NCBI RefSeq assembly: GCF_005221325.1
Contig: NZ_CP039888.1
Coordinates: forward strand, 186,001-250,000
Direction: 5' to 3'
Length of the DNA: 64,000 bases
Source: Agrobacterium tumefaciens
GTDB taxonomy: Bacteria > Pseudomonadota > Alphaproteobacteria > Rhizobiales > Rhizobiaceae
Positions 57,260 through 64,000 of the stretch are shown piece after piece (position 1 is the stretch's first letter; every line of letters begins with the position of its first letter). The notes under the pieces were generated by a model, which had not been told where the DNA came from, ran no database searches, and worked only from the letters and a program-made list of their open reading frames with translations. Both the position numbers and the translations under genes were made by a program.

Positions 57260-59107
57260 ATGCACAACCGGCTCTTTAAGTCCGTTGCGGGTAAGGTCGT
57301 CGTGCTGACGATCGGTCTCATCACGCTCAGCGTGGCGGCAGTTGGTTTTTCCACCTACATTCGCTTGAAGGACAACATCATCACCACTGCGCTGCGTGAT
57401 ACGCACAGTGCAATGCGGGGCATGGCTATCCTTTACGAGATGAAGGTCGGCGGCGTTGCCCTCGAAATGGTGGATGGCGAGCTGAAGAGTGTGGGCCGCG
57501 CCAGCATCGGAACGATGCGCGACAATGATCTCGTAGACCGTACCGCAGCTGGCAACGGCGGTATCTCCACGGTTTTTGAAGCCAAGGCCGGCGAGTTTAT
57601 TCGACTGACCACCAATCTGAAGAACGAGAAGGGTGAGAGAGCGGCAGGCACCAAGCTTGCTACCGATCATCCCGCCTTCGAAAAAGTCTCCAAGGGCGAG
57701 GCCTATTTCGGCACTGCCACACTGTTCGGCACCAGCTACATGACCGGTTACATGCCGGTTACGAACAAGACCGGCGCCTCCGTCGGCATACTGTTCGTGG
57801 GTGTTCCCATGGATGTCTACAATGCGCAGATATACAGCCTGCGCGACATGATGCTGATCTGCGGCGCGCTTGCCATGGTCGGCGTCGGTCTGCTCGCTTA
57901 CTTCGTCATCAAGCGCACGCTTCAGCCGCTCAGCAAACTGACCGATGCCGTGAAATCTCTTTCGGACGGCAATCTCGAAACGCCGATCCCCTATGCCACC
58001 AACGCCAATGAATTCGGCAATATCGCTCGCGCTCTGGTGATTTTCCGCGAGAATGCGGTTGAGAAGCTGGCGATCGAGGGCAAAAGTGCGGAGGAACGCT
58101 CCGCGGCCGAGTCCGAGCGACACCGCAACGATGCCGAGAAGCAGGAACTGGACAGTCAGATCGAGTTTGCGGTGGGCGAGATTGCCTCCGGCCTCGGCAG
58201 GCTTTCGCACGGCGATCTCAGCCGCACGATCGAGACGCCCTTCGCGGGCCGCCTCGACCGGCTGCGCACGGATTTCAACGAATCCCTGCTCAACCTGCGG
58301 GATGCGCTGGGACAGATCCGCGAGCGCACGCTCATCATTCAGCACAGCGGCTTTGAAATCGAACAGTCGTCGGTTGATCTGTCGAAGCGCACCGAAAATC
58401 AGGCCGCCTCGCTGGAGGAGACCGCCGCTGCAGTCGAGGAAATTACCGCAACCGTCAGATCGTCGGCCGAGCGCGCGCGGGAAGCCAATGAGGCCGTGCG
58501 CATCACCAAGCAGAGCGCCGACAGTTCCGGTTCGGTCGTCAGCAATGCCGTCGATGCCATGAGCCGTATCGAAGGCGCCTCGCGCAAGATTGAGCAGATC
58601 ATCGAGGTCATCGATGACATCGCCTTCCAGACCAATCTTCTGGCGCTCAATGCCGGCATCGAAGCAGCGCGTGCCGGTGAAGCGGGCAAAGGTTTTGCCG
58701 TCGTGGCGCAGGAAGTGCGCGAGCTTGCCCAGCGCTCCGCCGACGCGGCCCGCGAAATCAAGCAGCTCATCAACCAGTCGACCCATGAGGTCAGCTCCGG
58801 TTCGAAGCTGGTGCAGGAGGCGGGCACAGTTCTCTCGGCCATCAGCCAGCAGATTGTGACCGTCAGCCAGCATGTCGAAACCATCGCGACGGCGACGCAG
58901 GACCAGTCCTCCGCGCTTCACAACGTCAACAGCTCCGTCAACCAGATGGACCAGATGACGCAGCAGAACGCAGCACTTGCCGAACAGTCGAGCGCGGCCA
59001 GCAGCATATTATCGGGCGAGGTGGAAGCGCTGCTCGCTCTCGTTCAGCGGTTCCAGATGGAGCAGGGGTCTGCGGTCGGTTCGGGTCGATTGAACCGGGC
59101 GGCCTGA
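57260..59107 (+). CDS. transmembrane methyl-accepting chemotaxis protein with Cache-type sensor
   Basis: A 615-aa receptor: first membrane segment about 12-33, a periplasmic domain of about 160 residues (Cache_3/sCache type, GETYRGKA-like segment [16 protein letters not shown] and a final [10 protein letters not shown]), second membrane segment about 196-216, HAMP ([21 protein letters not shown]), then a signalling domain with [19 protein letters not shown] near residue 453. It senses a small ligand in the periplasm and signals to CheA. No C-terminal CheR-docking pentapeptide is seen. A terminator follows. Confidence 0.9.
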   Translation: MHNRLFKSVAGKVVVLTIGLITLSVAAVGFSTYIRLKDNIITTALRDTHSAMRGMAILYEMKVGGVALEMVDGELKSVGRASIGTMRDNDLVDRTAAGNGGISTVFEAKAGEFIRLTTNLKNEKGERAAGTKLATDHPAFEKVSKGEAYFGTATLFGTSYMTGYMPVTNKTGASVGILFVGVPMDVYNAQIYSLRDMMLICGALAMVGVGLLAYFVIKRTLQPLSKLTDAVKSLSDGNLETPIPYATNANEFGNIARALVIFRENAVEKLAIEGKSAEERSAAESERHRNDAEKQELDSQIEFAVGEIASGLGRLSHGDLSRTIETPFAGRLDRLRTDFNESLLNLRDALGQIRERTLIIQHSGFEIEQSSVDLSKRTENQAASLEETAAAVEEITATVRSSAERAREANEAVRITKQSADSSGSVVSNAVDAMSRIEGASRKIEQIIEVIDDIAFQTNLLALNAGIEAARAGEAGKGFAVVAQEVRELAQRSADAAREIKQLINQSTHEVSSGSKLVQEAGTVLSAISQQIVTVSQHVETIATATQDQSSALHNVNSSVNQMDQMTQQNAALAEQSSAASSILSGEVEALLALVQRFQMEQGSAVGSGRLNRAA

Positions 59108-59134
59108 TATTTCCATTTTTGAAGGTCAATGCAG

Positions 59135-59163
59135 CTCCCGGATCGCAAGGTCCGGGAGTTTTT
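59135..59163. terminator. intrinsic terminator between two convergent genes
   Basis: CTCCCGGA and TCCGGGAG form an 8-bp stem with an 8-base loop, followed by TTTTT on the plus strand. It ends the MCP transcript and touches the end of the convergent kinase gene. Confidence 0.85.
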
Positions 59164-62100
59164 ATTCAGCCGCTGCCCGCACCGTGCTGGATATCTGGTT
59201 GATATAGGCGCGCATCGCCGCAGGCTTGACCGGTTTGTGCTGCACGGAAATCCCGTATTTTTCCGCATCGCTGCGCACTTCCGGGCTGCGATCCGCAGTT
59301 ACCAGCAGGGCGGGGATCGTCTTGTCGTAAAATGTCCTGATGAAGCGGATGGCGCTGATGCCATCGCCATCATCAAGATGATAGTCGGCGATGATGATAT
59401 CCGGGGCTGCGGCCAGAGTGAGGAAGGGTTCTTCCAGCGCCGCCACGGAACCCGCCGGCAAGACCTCGCAACCCCATCCGGTCAGCAGTAGCGTCATCCC
59501 CTCGAGGATTTTCGGCTCGTTGTCGATGCACAGCACCCGAATACCCTGAAGACGGTCGCTTGCCGCGTGGCTGGTTATCCCGCCCTCCATCTTGACTGGA
59601 GCGAGGCGGTCCGCCTCACGCGGCAGATGGATGCGGAAGGTCGTGCCTCTGCCGAGGGTGGAAATGAGCTGCACCGGATGGTGCAGCATGCGTGACAGGC
59701 GATCGACGATGGAAAGGCCGAGCCCGAGGCCCGACGCCGTTTTTGCCCCTTCGTCCAGCCGGGCGAATTCCTTAAAGACGGTGCGGAATTTGGAGGCGGG
59801 TATGCCGATGCCGGAATCCGTTACCTGAATGACGACTTCGCCGCCCCGGCGGCGCGCGCCGACGACCACCTTACCCTCAAGCGTATATTTGATGGCGTTG
59901 GAGACGAGGTTCTGTATCAGCCGTCGCAGCAGATTGGGGTCTGAACGCACCGTGAGCGAGGTGGGCATGACGACGAGATCGAGGTTCTTCTCCTGCGCCA
60001 TCGGCGCGAAATCGGTCTCGATGCGTTTCAATAGCTCGTTGAGCGGCACGGATGTCATGCGCGCCTTCATCGAGCCGGTGTCGAGGCGGGAAATATCGAG
60101 AACCGCGCCGAGAATGGTTTCGACCGATTCCAGCGCCGAATCGATATTGTGAACGAGATCGCTTTCGCCCGAGGCGCCAAGCCGTTCGACCAGCGAGGAG
60201 GAATAGAGGCGGGCGGCATTCAGCGGCTGGAGAATATCGTGACCGGCGGCGGCGAAGAACCGCGTCTTGCCGATATTGGCCTCATCGGCCGACGCTCTCG
60301 CCTCCGCCAGCGCTCGGTTGACGCGGGTCAGCTCCACGGTGCGTTCCTCGACCCGCTGCTCCAGCGTTTCATTCGCCTGTTTCAGCGCCTGGTCGCTCGC
60401 CACACGCTGGGTGATATCGGTGAAGGTGGCAACGATGCCCTTGTCCGGCATGGTGTTGGAGCGCACCTCGATGATGCGCTCGCCGCCCGCCAGCACCAGA
60501 GAGAAGGGCAGGTCCATGGTCAGGAAGCTAGTGATCAGCTCATCCGTATCACCGGGAGGCATGTCGCCGCGCTCCTGCAGCATGGTGACGATTTCGGTCA
60601 GCGGCACGCCCACCTGGCCGAATTGTTCCGGTAGGTCCAGCAGGGTGCGGAAACGCCGGTTCCAGATGGTCAGTTGCTGCGAGCTGTCGAAAACGGCGAT
60701 GCCCTGATCCATCTGCGCCAGCGCCGTCTGCAGCATGTCCTGATTATACTGTAGCGCCTCGCTCGCCTGATCGAGCAGCCAGGCCGTATCCGCGCTGGTA
60801 TCTTCCGCCTTTTGCAGAATGATCGAGAGCACGAGGCGGGCGGAGGAAGAGCCGATGGCGCTGCCCAGCAATTGTTCGGAAAAATGGATCAGCGCCATAT
60901 CCGCCGGCTGGTCGTCATTCAGTTTCCTGCCTGCCGTCTTCTCATAGGTCGCAAGCGAGCGCAGCATACGCTCTTCGCCGAGATAACGGGCAATCGCGCT
61001 TTTGAGGTCGCCGACGCTGACACGGGTTTTCCAGCCGCGTGTGGCGAATTGCGATTTCGAATGGCGCTTGACGAAGATGCCGGACTGGATGCGTTCCACC
61101 GGCCGCGGATTGCGCGAGAGCGAACCCAGCACGAAGGCGAGGCTGTTGACGAGCAGGCTGAGGATGACCGCATTCACGAAAGGATCGGCCTCGGGACCGT
61201 TAAACACCGTGCTGCCGGAAAACAGGAAGCCGAGAATGGTCGCCGCGACCTCGGAATTGTCGGGGCCGCCGAAGCTCGGCAGGAATAGCAGATAGGCCCA
61301 GACGAAAAAGCCCGAACTGAGGCCTGCAATTGCGCCGCGGGCATTGGCACGACGCCAGAACAGCCCGCCAAACAGGGCAGGGGCCATCTGGGCGATGGCG
61401 GCGAAAGCCAGAAGGCCGATGGAGGCTAGTCCCGTGGCGCTATCGGCTGCGCGGTAGTAACCGTAACCCAGGAGCATCACCGCAAAGATCGCCGTCCTGC
61501 GGATGTTGAGCAGCGTCTTGGCGAAGTTGTCCCGGTGCGGAGAGCGGTTGAGTAGCTTCTGCCGTAGGAAGATCGGCATGACGATGTCGTTGGAAATCAT
61601 GATCGACAGTGCCACTGAAGCGACGATCACCATTGCTGTCGCTGCCGAAAAACCGCCGATGAAGGTGATCAGCGAGACAACAGGCATCTGATGATTGAGC
61701 GGCAGTTGCAGCACGTAGAGATCGGCATCGCCATTGGCGCCCAGCGTCAGAATGCCTGCGAGCGCGATCGGCAGCACGAAGATGTTGATGGCGATGAGAT
61801 AGAGCGGCAGCAGGAACCCCGCCATGCGCAGCTCTTCCGGTGTGCGGTTTTCCACCACGGTGACGTGGAACTGGCGCGGCAGCAGGATGATGGCGAAGCC
61901 TGACAATAGCGTCATCACGATCCAGCGGCTGATGGGCGTGTGATAGGAGATGGCCCGCATGGCCTGCTCATTATCAGTCGCCAGCTGCCACAGATGTGCT
62001 GGGCCATCGAAGAGAACGAAGAGCACATAAAAGCCGACCGTGCACATGGCGACCAGTTTGACCAGTGATTCCATCGAAATTGCCAGAATGAGCCCGTCCT

Positions 62101-62671
62101 GGTGTTCGGTGGCATCCGTGTGGCGAGTGCCGAACATGACGGCGAAGCCCGCCATGACGAGAGTGACGACAAGCGGCAGATCGAGGAAATAGAGATTGCC
62201 GCTGCCGATACCGTAATCGCCGGGATCGACCATCGTCGCCACGGAACTGGACACCGCTTTAAGCTGCAGCGCGATATAGGGAATGGCGCCGACCAGCGCG
62301 ATGATGGCGACGATCATCGCCACGGTGGAATTCTTGCCGTAACGGGCGGCGATGAAATCCGCAACCGAGGTCAGCTTTTCCGTTTTGGCGAGATCGACGA
62401 TTCGGCGGATGATCGGCATGCCAAGGGTGAAGGCAAGGATGGGGCCAGTATAAATACCGAGGAACTCAAGACCTTTATCGGCTGCAAGCCCCACACCGCC
62501 GAAATAGGTCCAGGAGGTACAATATATCGCCAGGCTGAGCGCATAGACGAACGGCCGCCCCTTTTTCGGCACGTTTCTTTCACGGCTTTTCCTGTCCCCG
62601 TAGCTCGCGACTGCAAACAGCAGCAGGATATAAGCGAAGGCCGAGCCGAATATGATCCACCCAGGAAGCAC
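59162..62671 (-). CDS. hybrid histidine kinase with sodium/solute symporter sensor domain
   Basis: The 1169-aa protein combines an N-terminal SSS transporter-like domain (about 1-510, 12-13 membrane segments, CTSWTYFGGVGLAADKGLEF), a PAS domain (about 645-760), a histidine kinase with the H-box FFAAAGHDILQPLNAA (His about 811) and ATPase boxes (VSNAIKYTLEG, DSGIGIPASKF, GLGLGLSIVDRL), and a C-terminal receiver with IIIADYHLDDGDG (Asp about 1094). This is the CbrA/NahK-like design in which a transporter-like part senses a solute. Translation probably starts at GTG 62671 behind ggagg. The partner regulator is not in the window. Confidence 0.9.
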   Translation of the reverse strand: MLPGWIIFGSAFAYILLLFAVASYGDRKSRERNVPKKGRPFVYALSLAIYCTSWTYFGGVGLAADKGLEFLGIYTGPILAFTLGMPIIRRIVDLAKTEKLTSVADFIAARYGKNSTVAMIVAIIALVGAIPYIALQLKAVSSSVATMVDPGDYGIGSGNLYFLDLPLVVTLVMAGFAVMFGTRHTDATEHQDGLILAISMESLVKLVAMCTVGFYVLFVLFDGPAHLWQLATDNEQAMRAISYHTPISRWIVMTLLSGFAIILLPRQFHVTVVENRTPEELRMAGFLLPLYLIAINIFVLPIALAGILTLGANGDADLYVLQLPLNHQMPVVSLITFIGGFSAATAMVIVASVALSIMISNDIVMPIFLRQKLLNRSPHRDNFAKTLLNIRRTAIFAVMLLGYGYYRAADSATGLASIGLLAFAAIAQMAPALFGGLFWRRANARGAIAGLSSGFFVWAYLLFLPSFGGPDNSEVAATILGFLFSGSTVFNGPEADPFVNAVILSLLVNSLAFVLGSLSRNPRPVERIQSGIFVKRHSKSQFATRGWKTRVSVGDLKSAIARYLGEERMLRSLATYEKTAGRKLNDDQPADMALIHFSEQLLGSAIGSSSARLVLSIILQKAEDTSADTAWLLDQASEALQYNQDMLQTALAQMDQGIAVFDSSQQLTIWNRRFRTLLDLPEQFGQVGVPLTEIVTMLQERGDMPPGDTDELITSFLTMDLPFSLVLAGGERIIEVRSNTMPDKGIVATFTDITQRVASDQALKQANETLEQRVEERTVELTRVNRALAEARASADEANIGKTRFFAAAGHDILQPLNAARLYSSSLVERLGASGESDLVHNIDSALESVETILGAVLDISRLDTGSMKARMTSVPLNELLKRIETDFAPMAQEKNLDLVVMPTSLTVRSDPNLLRRLIQNLVSNAIKYTLEGKVVVGARRRGGEVVIQVTDSGIGIPASKFRTVFKEFARLDEGAKTASGLGLGLSIVDRLSRMLHHPVQLISTLGRGTTFRIHLPREADRLAPVKMEGGITSHAASDRLQGIRVLCIDNEPKILEGMTLLLTGWGCEVLPAGSVAALEEPFLTLAAAPDIIIADYHLDDGDGISAIRFIRTFYDKTIPALLVTADRSPEVRSDAEKYGISVQHKPVKPAAMRAYINQISSTVRAAAE

Positions 62672-62993
62672 GCATCCTCCCCATGCAGGAATTCCCTTAA
62701 ATGAGCATAGGCGAATTCCGCACCGTTGAGAATGAGCGCGATCTGATCATAAAGTTCAAGATGACAGCATGTCCCGTAAAAGTGCGTAGCGGTTTGACGC
62801 CCGGAAAATACGACGAAAAGAGTGCTGAAGCACCTCCGTCGATGCCATTTTCATCGCACATGCTTTAGCGTGCAAAAAAGCTAATAAATGCAATCTTGAC
62901 GAATTCCAAAAGTGTAAGGGAATCTGTATGGTTGAAGGCGTAGGGACAGTCACATAGCTTCAGCTCGCGAAGCAGGAGAGAGGGACAATCTGA
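62672..62993. other. divergent intergenic region with a rhizobial-type repeat remnant
   Basis: No gene is seen. GCATGTCCCG followed by AAAAGTGCGTAGCGGTTT (from 62768) resembles a repeat common between genes of Agrobacterium and Rhizobium, and ACATGC at 62858 may be its other arm. GTGCTGAAGCAC (62822-62833) is a short palindrome. Promoters for the kinase and mscL must lie here. Confidence 0.4.
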
Positions 62994-63422
62994 ATGCTTA
63001 ACGAATTTAAAACCTTCATTGCCCGCGGCAATGTCATGGATCTGGCCGTGGGTGTGATTATCGGTGCGGCTTTCAGCAAGATCGTCGATTCCGTCGTGAA
63101 CGATCTCATCATGCCGATCGTCGGTGCAATTTTCGGCGGGTTCGACTTCTCGAATTACTTCCTGCCGCTGAGCGCAAACGTCAACGCCACCTCGCTCGCT
63201 GCCGCCCGCGAACAGGGCGCCGTCTTCGCCTATGGTAACTTCCTGACGGTTCTCATCAACTTCCTCATCCTGGCCTGGATCATTTTCCTGATGGTCAAGG
63301 GCGTCAACAAGCTCCGCGATTCGGTTGAACGCAAGAAGATTGACGAAAAGCCGGACGCTGCCCCGCCGCCGGAAGACGTCAAGCTCCTCACCGAAATCCG
63401 CGATCTGCTGAAGACGCGCTGA
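62994..63422 (+). CDS. mscL: large-conductance mechanosensitive channel MscL
   Basis: A 142-aa protein with the MscL signature [30 protein letters not shown] (read in parts), two membrane segments (about 15-40 and 85-105), and a cytoplasmic helix at the end ([12 protein letters not shown]). It opens during osmotic downshock to release solutes. Ribosome-binding site gaga/gagg upstream. Size typical of alphaproteobacteria. Confidence 0.95.
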   Translation: MLNEFKTFIARGNVMDLAVGVIIGAAFSKIVDSVVNDLIMPIVGAIFGGFDFSNYFLPLSANVNATSLAAAREQGAVFAYGNFLTVLINFLILAWIIFLMVKGVNKLRDSVERKKIDEKPDAAPPPEDVKLLTEIRDLLKTR

Positions 63423-63433
63423 GACCCGGACCA

Positions 63434-63488
63434 ATCCCCGGCGCGATCTGCCGGCCCGCGTGGTGGTCGGCGGGTTCCTGCCGGGGAT
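63434..63488. repeat. 9-bp inverted repeat downstream of mscL
   Basis: ATCCCCGGC (63434-63442) and GCCGGGGAT (63480-63488) can form a long hairpin, with an additional CCCGC / GCGGG pair inside. It is not followed by a T run, so it may be a weak terminator or mRNA-stabilising hairpin after mscL. Confidence 0.5.
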
Positions 63489-63579
63489 GATCCATAAAGA
63501 AAATCCATGATCGTCTCACGGAATATCATGCACATGGCTGATCCGATGCGATAAGAAGGCATCAAACGGAGTGTCTTTA

Positions 63580-64000
63580 ATGTCCATTTTGAACAGTCTG
63601 AGTGCGCGCTCTCTGGCAGCTCCCGAGAGCGGCATTGTCGAAGTCGTGAATTATGCCCGGGTGCGGGACAATCTCCTGCCGCTCTGGGTTGGCGAAGGTG
63701 ATCTGCCGAGCCCCGACTTCATCAATCAGGCCGCCATCGATGGGCTGAACAATGGCGAAACTTTCTATACCTGGCAGCGCGGCATTCCTGAATTGCGGCA
63801 GGCGCTGAGCCGTTATTATGAGCGGCATTTTGGGGCATCACTGCCGCCGGAGCATTTTTATGCCACCGGTTCCGGCATGCAGGCAATTGTGCTTGCAGTG
63901 CAGGCGCTGACCTCGCCGGGCGACGAGATGGTCTACCTATCTCCGACATGGCCGAATATCGTCGCTGCCATCGGCGTTGCCGGCGCAAAGGCCGTTCCGG
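63580..64000 (+). CDS. aminotransferase class I/II, N-terminal part (cut by window end)
   Basis: The first 140 residues of a PLP-dependent aminotransferase: LPLWVGEGDLPSPDFI, TFYTWQRGIPELRQALSRYY and YATGSGMQAIVLAVQALTSPGDEMVYLSPTWPN (read in parts), matching the N-terminal part of the fold. The lysine that binds PLP lies beyond the window. Start ATG 63580 has acgga upstream. Substrate cannot be told from this part. Confidence 0.85.
   Translation, partial: MSILNSLSARSLAAPESGIVEVVNYARVRDNLLPLWVGEGDLPSPDFINQAAIDGLNNGETFYTWQRGIPELRQALSRYYERHFGASLPPEHFYATGSGMQAIVLAVQALTSPGDEMVYLSPTWPNIVAAIGVAGAKAVP

Noticed and set aside
57167..58921. Minus-strand frame of 584 codons opposite the Cache-type MCP
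   Set aside because: Antisense shadow of a well-recognised receptor gene.
1..64000. CRISPR array, rRNA operon or insertion sequence
   Set aside because: No regularly spaced direct repeats with unique spacers, no rRNA-like sequence and no transposase gene were seen in the window.

Overview
The window is a chromosomal segment of an Agrobacterium/Rhizobium-type alphaproteobacterium. This rests on the rhizobial chemotaxis gene order (soluble MCP, cheS, cheY1, cheA, cheR, cheB, cheY2, cheD, cheT, then fliF, visN, visR), on a fused PhaAB-type Mrp antiporter operon, and on an alphaproteobacterial LexA-type site (GAAC-N7-GAAC). No species is claimed. It splits into a prophage (about 1-36,990), a small AT-richer junction with a toxin-antitoxin pair (about 37,000-38,500), and host core genes (38,612-64,000).

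Prophage. The left end of the phage is outside the window; no integrase or repressor is visible. Bases 35-6936 are an early operon of stop/start-overlapping genes: two small unknowns, a ParB-like/MT-A70 adenine methyltransferase, a PP-loop PAPS-reductase-like protein, a C5-cytosine methyltransferase, two unknowns, and a helix-turn-helix protein with iterons inside its gene that look like a replication origin. A NusG/KOW-like protein (6923-7576) ends this block. It is followed by an intrinsic terminator, a gene-poor stretch and five GTTAAC repeats just before the small terminase gene (candidate cos/pac binding sites). The late operon then runs from about 8053 to 35,645. It has a lambda-type head module (terminase, portal, gpW-like, protease with nested scaffold, decoration protein, capsid) joined to a Mu-type contractile tail module: sheath, tube, chaperone with a -1 frameshift site, tape measure, a gpN-like protein split in two, and gp44- to gp48-like baseplate proteins. 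After the tail come a fibre, an O-antigen acyltransferase-like gene (possible lysogenic conversion), a beta-helix spike, endolysin, a set of small membrane/lysis proteins and an SGNH-esterase-like protein. A block of minus-strand small genes (35,666-36,788) converges on a strong terminator; the last of these lies directly behind a LexA-type box.

Junction. A tRNA-like T-arm and acceptor end containing a 25-bp tandem repeat (36,886-36,990), a 10-bp inverted repeat with internal direct repeats (37,074-37,126), and a HTH-DUF433 antitoxin / VapC45-like PIN toxin pair with a palindrome over its likely -35 element.

Host part. phaAB-C-D-E-F-G on the minus strand (monovalent cation/proton antiporter); a small secreted or membrane protein; the chemotaxis operon with a soluble globin-coupled-type MCP; fliF; visN-visR with a perfect TATAAT flanked by two palindromes; a Cache-type transmembrane MCP; a large hybrid histidine kinase with a sodium/solute symporter sensor; mscL; and the start of an aminotransferase gene.

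Gene starts were chosen by ribosome-binding sites and by overlap with the upstream stop. Family assignments come from reading motifs only, without any database search.
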